NCBI RefSeq assembly: GCF_003012775.1
Contig: NZ_PXYG01000010.1
Location: forward strand, 1-64,000
Direction: 5' to 3'
Source of the DNA: Zobellella endophytica
GTDB taxonomy: Bacteria; Pseudomonadota; Gammaproteobacteria; Enterobacterales; Aeromonadaceae
Length of the DNA: 64,000 nucleotides
Every line of letters begins with the position of its first letter. The stretch's first letter is position 1. The translations under genes were made by a program, and so were the position numbers. Positions 63,452 through 64,000 of this stretch are shown here, piece after piece. The notes beneath the pieces were generated by a model. That model did not search any database and was not told the origin of the DNA. It saw only the letters and a list, made by a program, of their open reading frames with translations.

Positions 63452-64000
63452 TTACTCCTGCTGTTCGAGCCGTCCCAGAAAGGCCAGCAGGGTACTCAAT
63501 TCCTGCAGGTAGTCATCCGGCGTGGGCTCGGACATCAGCCGGGCCAGCTCGTTGCCGATGGCGCTGAAGCGATAATACAGCAGGCGGGTGCCCTTGCGGT
63601 GGGGATGCAGCAGCAGCCGGATCGGAGCCAGGTGCAGCTTGAGCTGGGCCATGGCCGCCAGATCGCCGGACTCGAGCTCGGTCTGGTGCAGCAGACCGAG
63701 CTCGAACAGCTGCATCAGGCCGGCGTAGGGCAGTCGGTATTTGCCCAGGTTCAGCTTCTGCTGGCGCAGGCCCTGCAGCAGGGTTCTGTGCTGGTAACCG
63801 AAGATCAGCCGCAGATTCTCATCCCCGAAATGGCAACTGAGCGCACTGGCCTTCTGCAGTAGCAGGGCATCCTTCTGGGTCATGTTTTTCAGGCAGTTCA
63901 GCGCCTGGATGGAACAGTGCCCCGGCCGGGCTATCTCCTGGAGCAGGATGCTGGCCCAGAACTGCTGCATGGCCGGATGACGGATGTTTTCCGCCAGCAG
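63452..64000 (-). CDS. TIGR03899-like conserved protein, 5' end outside the window
   Basis: The frame is open from the window edge to its stop at 63452, giving at least 183 residues. It includes NIRHPAMQQFWASILLQEIA at the edge, then SIQALNCLKNMTQKDALLLQKASALS, matching my memory of the TIGR03899 family (Vibrio and Shewanella relatives, often beside cysG). Function is unknown. The Met at 63970 is inside a conserved stretch, so it is not the true start. Convergent with cysG, 9 bp apart. Confidence 0.65.
   Translation of the reverse strand: MLAENIRHPAMQQFWASILLQEIARPGHCSIQALNCLKNMTQKDALLLQKASALSCHFGDENLRLIFGYQHRTLLQGLRQQKLNLGKYRLPYAGLMQLFELGLLHQTELESGDLAAMAQLKLHLAPIRLLLHPHRKGTRLLYYRFSAIGNELARLMSEPTPDDYLQELSTLLAFLGRLEQQE

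Overview
The window reads as chromosomal DNA of a GC-rich gammaproteobacterium close to Aeromonadales or another Enterobacterales-like lineage (Oceanimonas/Zobellella-type gene content is my guess; nothing in the window proves the genus). Evidence: the block murB-birA-coaA / tRNA-Thr-Tyr-Gly-Thr / tufB / tRNA-Trp / secE-nusG / rplKAJL / rpoBC keeps the E. coli order, and LpxT, Rnk, ArgP/ArgO, AsnC/AsnA, GlrK-QseG-GlrR, MsrPQ and CysJIH all resemble E. coli proteins closely. No phage, insertion sequence or CRISPR array is visible.

Layout. 1-7.5 kb: tRNA-Asp, lpxT, a yhaJ-like regulator, an AEC permease, rnk, ompW, and the glutarate catabolic genes lhgO and glaH with their divergent repressor. 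7.7-14 kb: a MetJ-box promoter, a badly damaged metE, intact metF, and a TRAP transporter (dctPQM-type). 14-23.3 kb: two very small genes, zntA with a ZntR-type promoter lying in the end of argP, divergent argP/argO, the remnant of a PLP enzyme, metY, and a two-component system divergent from a Spy/CpxP-like periplasmic protein. 23.2-24.9 kb: asnC/asnA. 24.9-31.1 kb: a complete functional-amyloid (Fap) cluster fapBCDEF, lacking fapA, with a sigma-54 promoter and a divergent VpsR-like sigma-54 activator. 31.2-37.6 kb: a CBS-domain protein, a probable sigma-54-dependent small RNA, glrK-qseG-glrR, msrPQ and an unknown gene. 37.6-56.6 kb: topB, murB, birA, coaA, tRNAs and the transcription/translation core. 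56.7-64 kb: a PCuAC copper chaperone, cysJIH, a CBS protein, cysG and the end of a TIGR03899-like gene.

How the parts fit. Sulfur and methionine metabolism recurs: cysJIH (sulfate to sulfide), cysG (siroheme for CysI), metY (sulfide into homocysteine) and metF (methyl-THF) are intact, while metE carries an in-frame deletion and at least two frameshifts, so methionine synthesis presumably depends on a MetH elsewhere. Two sigma-54 circuits lie 5 kb apart: the VpsR-like regulator facing the fap operon, and GlrR whose likely target is a structured RNA just upstream of glrK. In the ribosomal/RNA-polymerase region, three successive intergenic gaps each carry a sigma-70 promoter whose -10 hexamer sits in the tip of the upstream gene's terminator hairpin.
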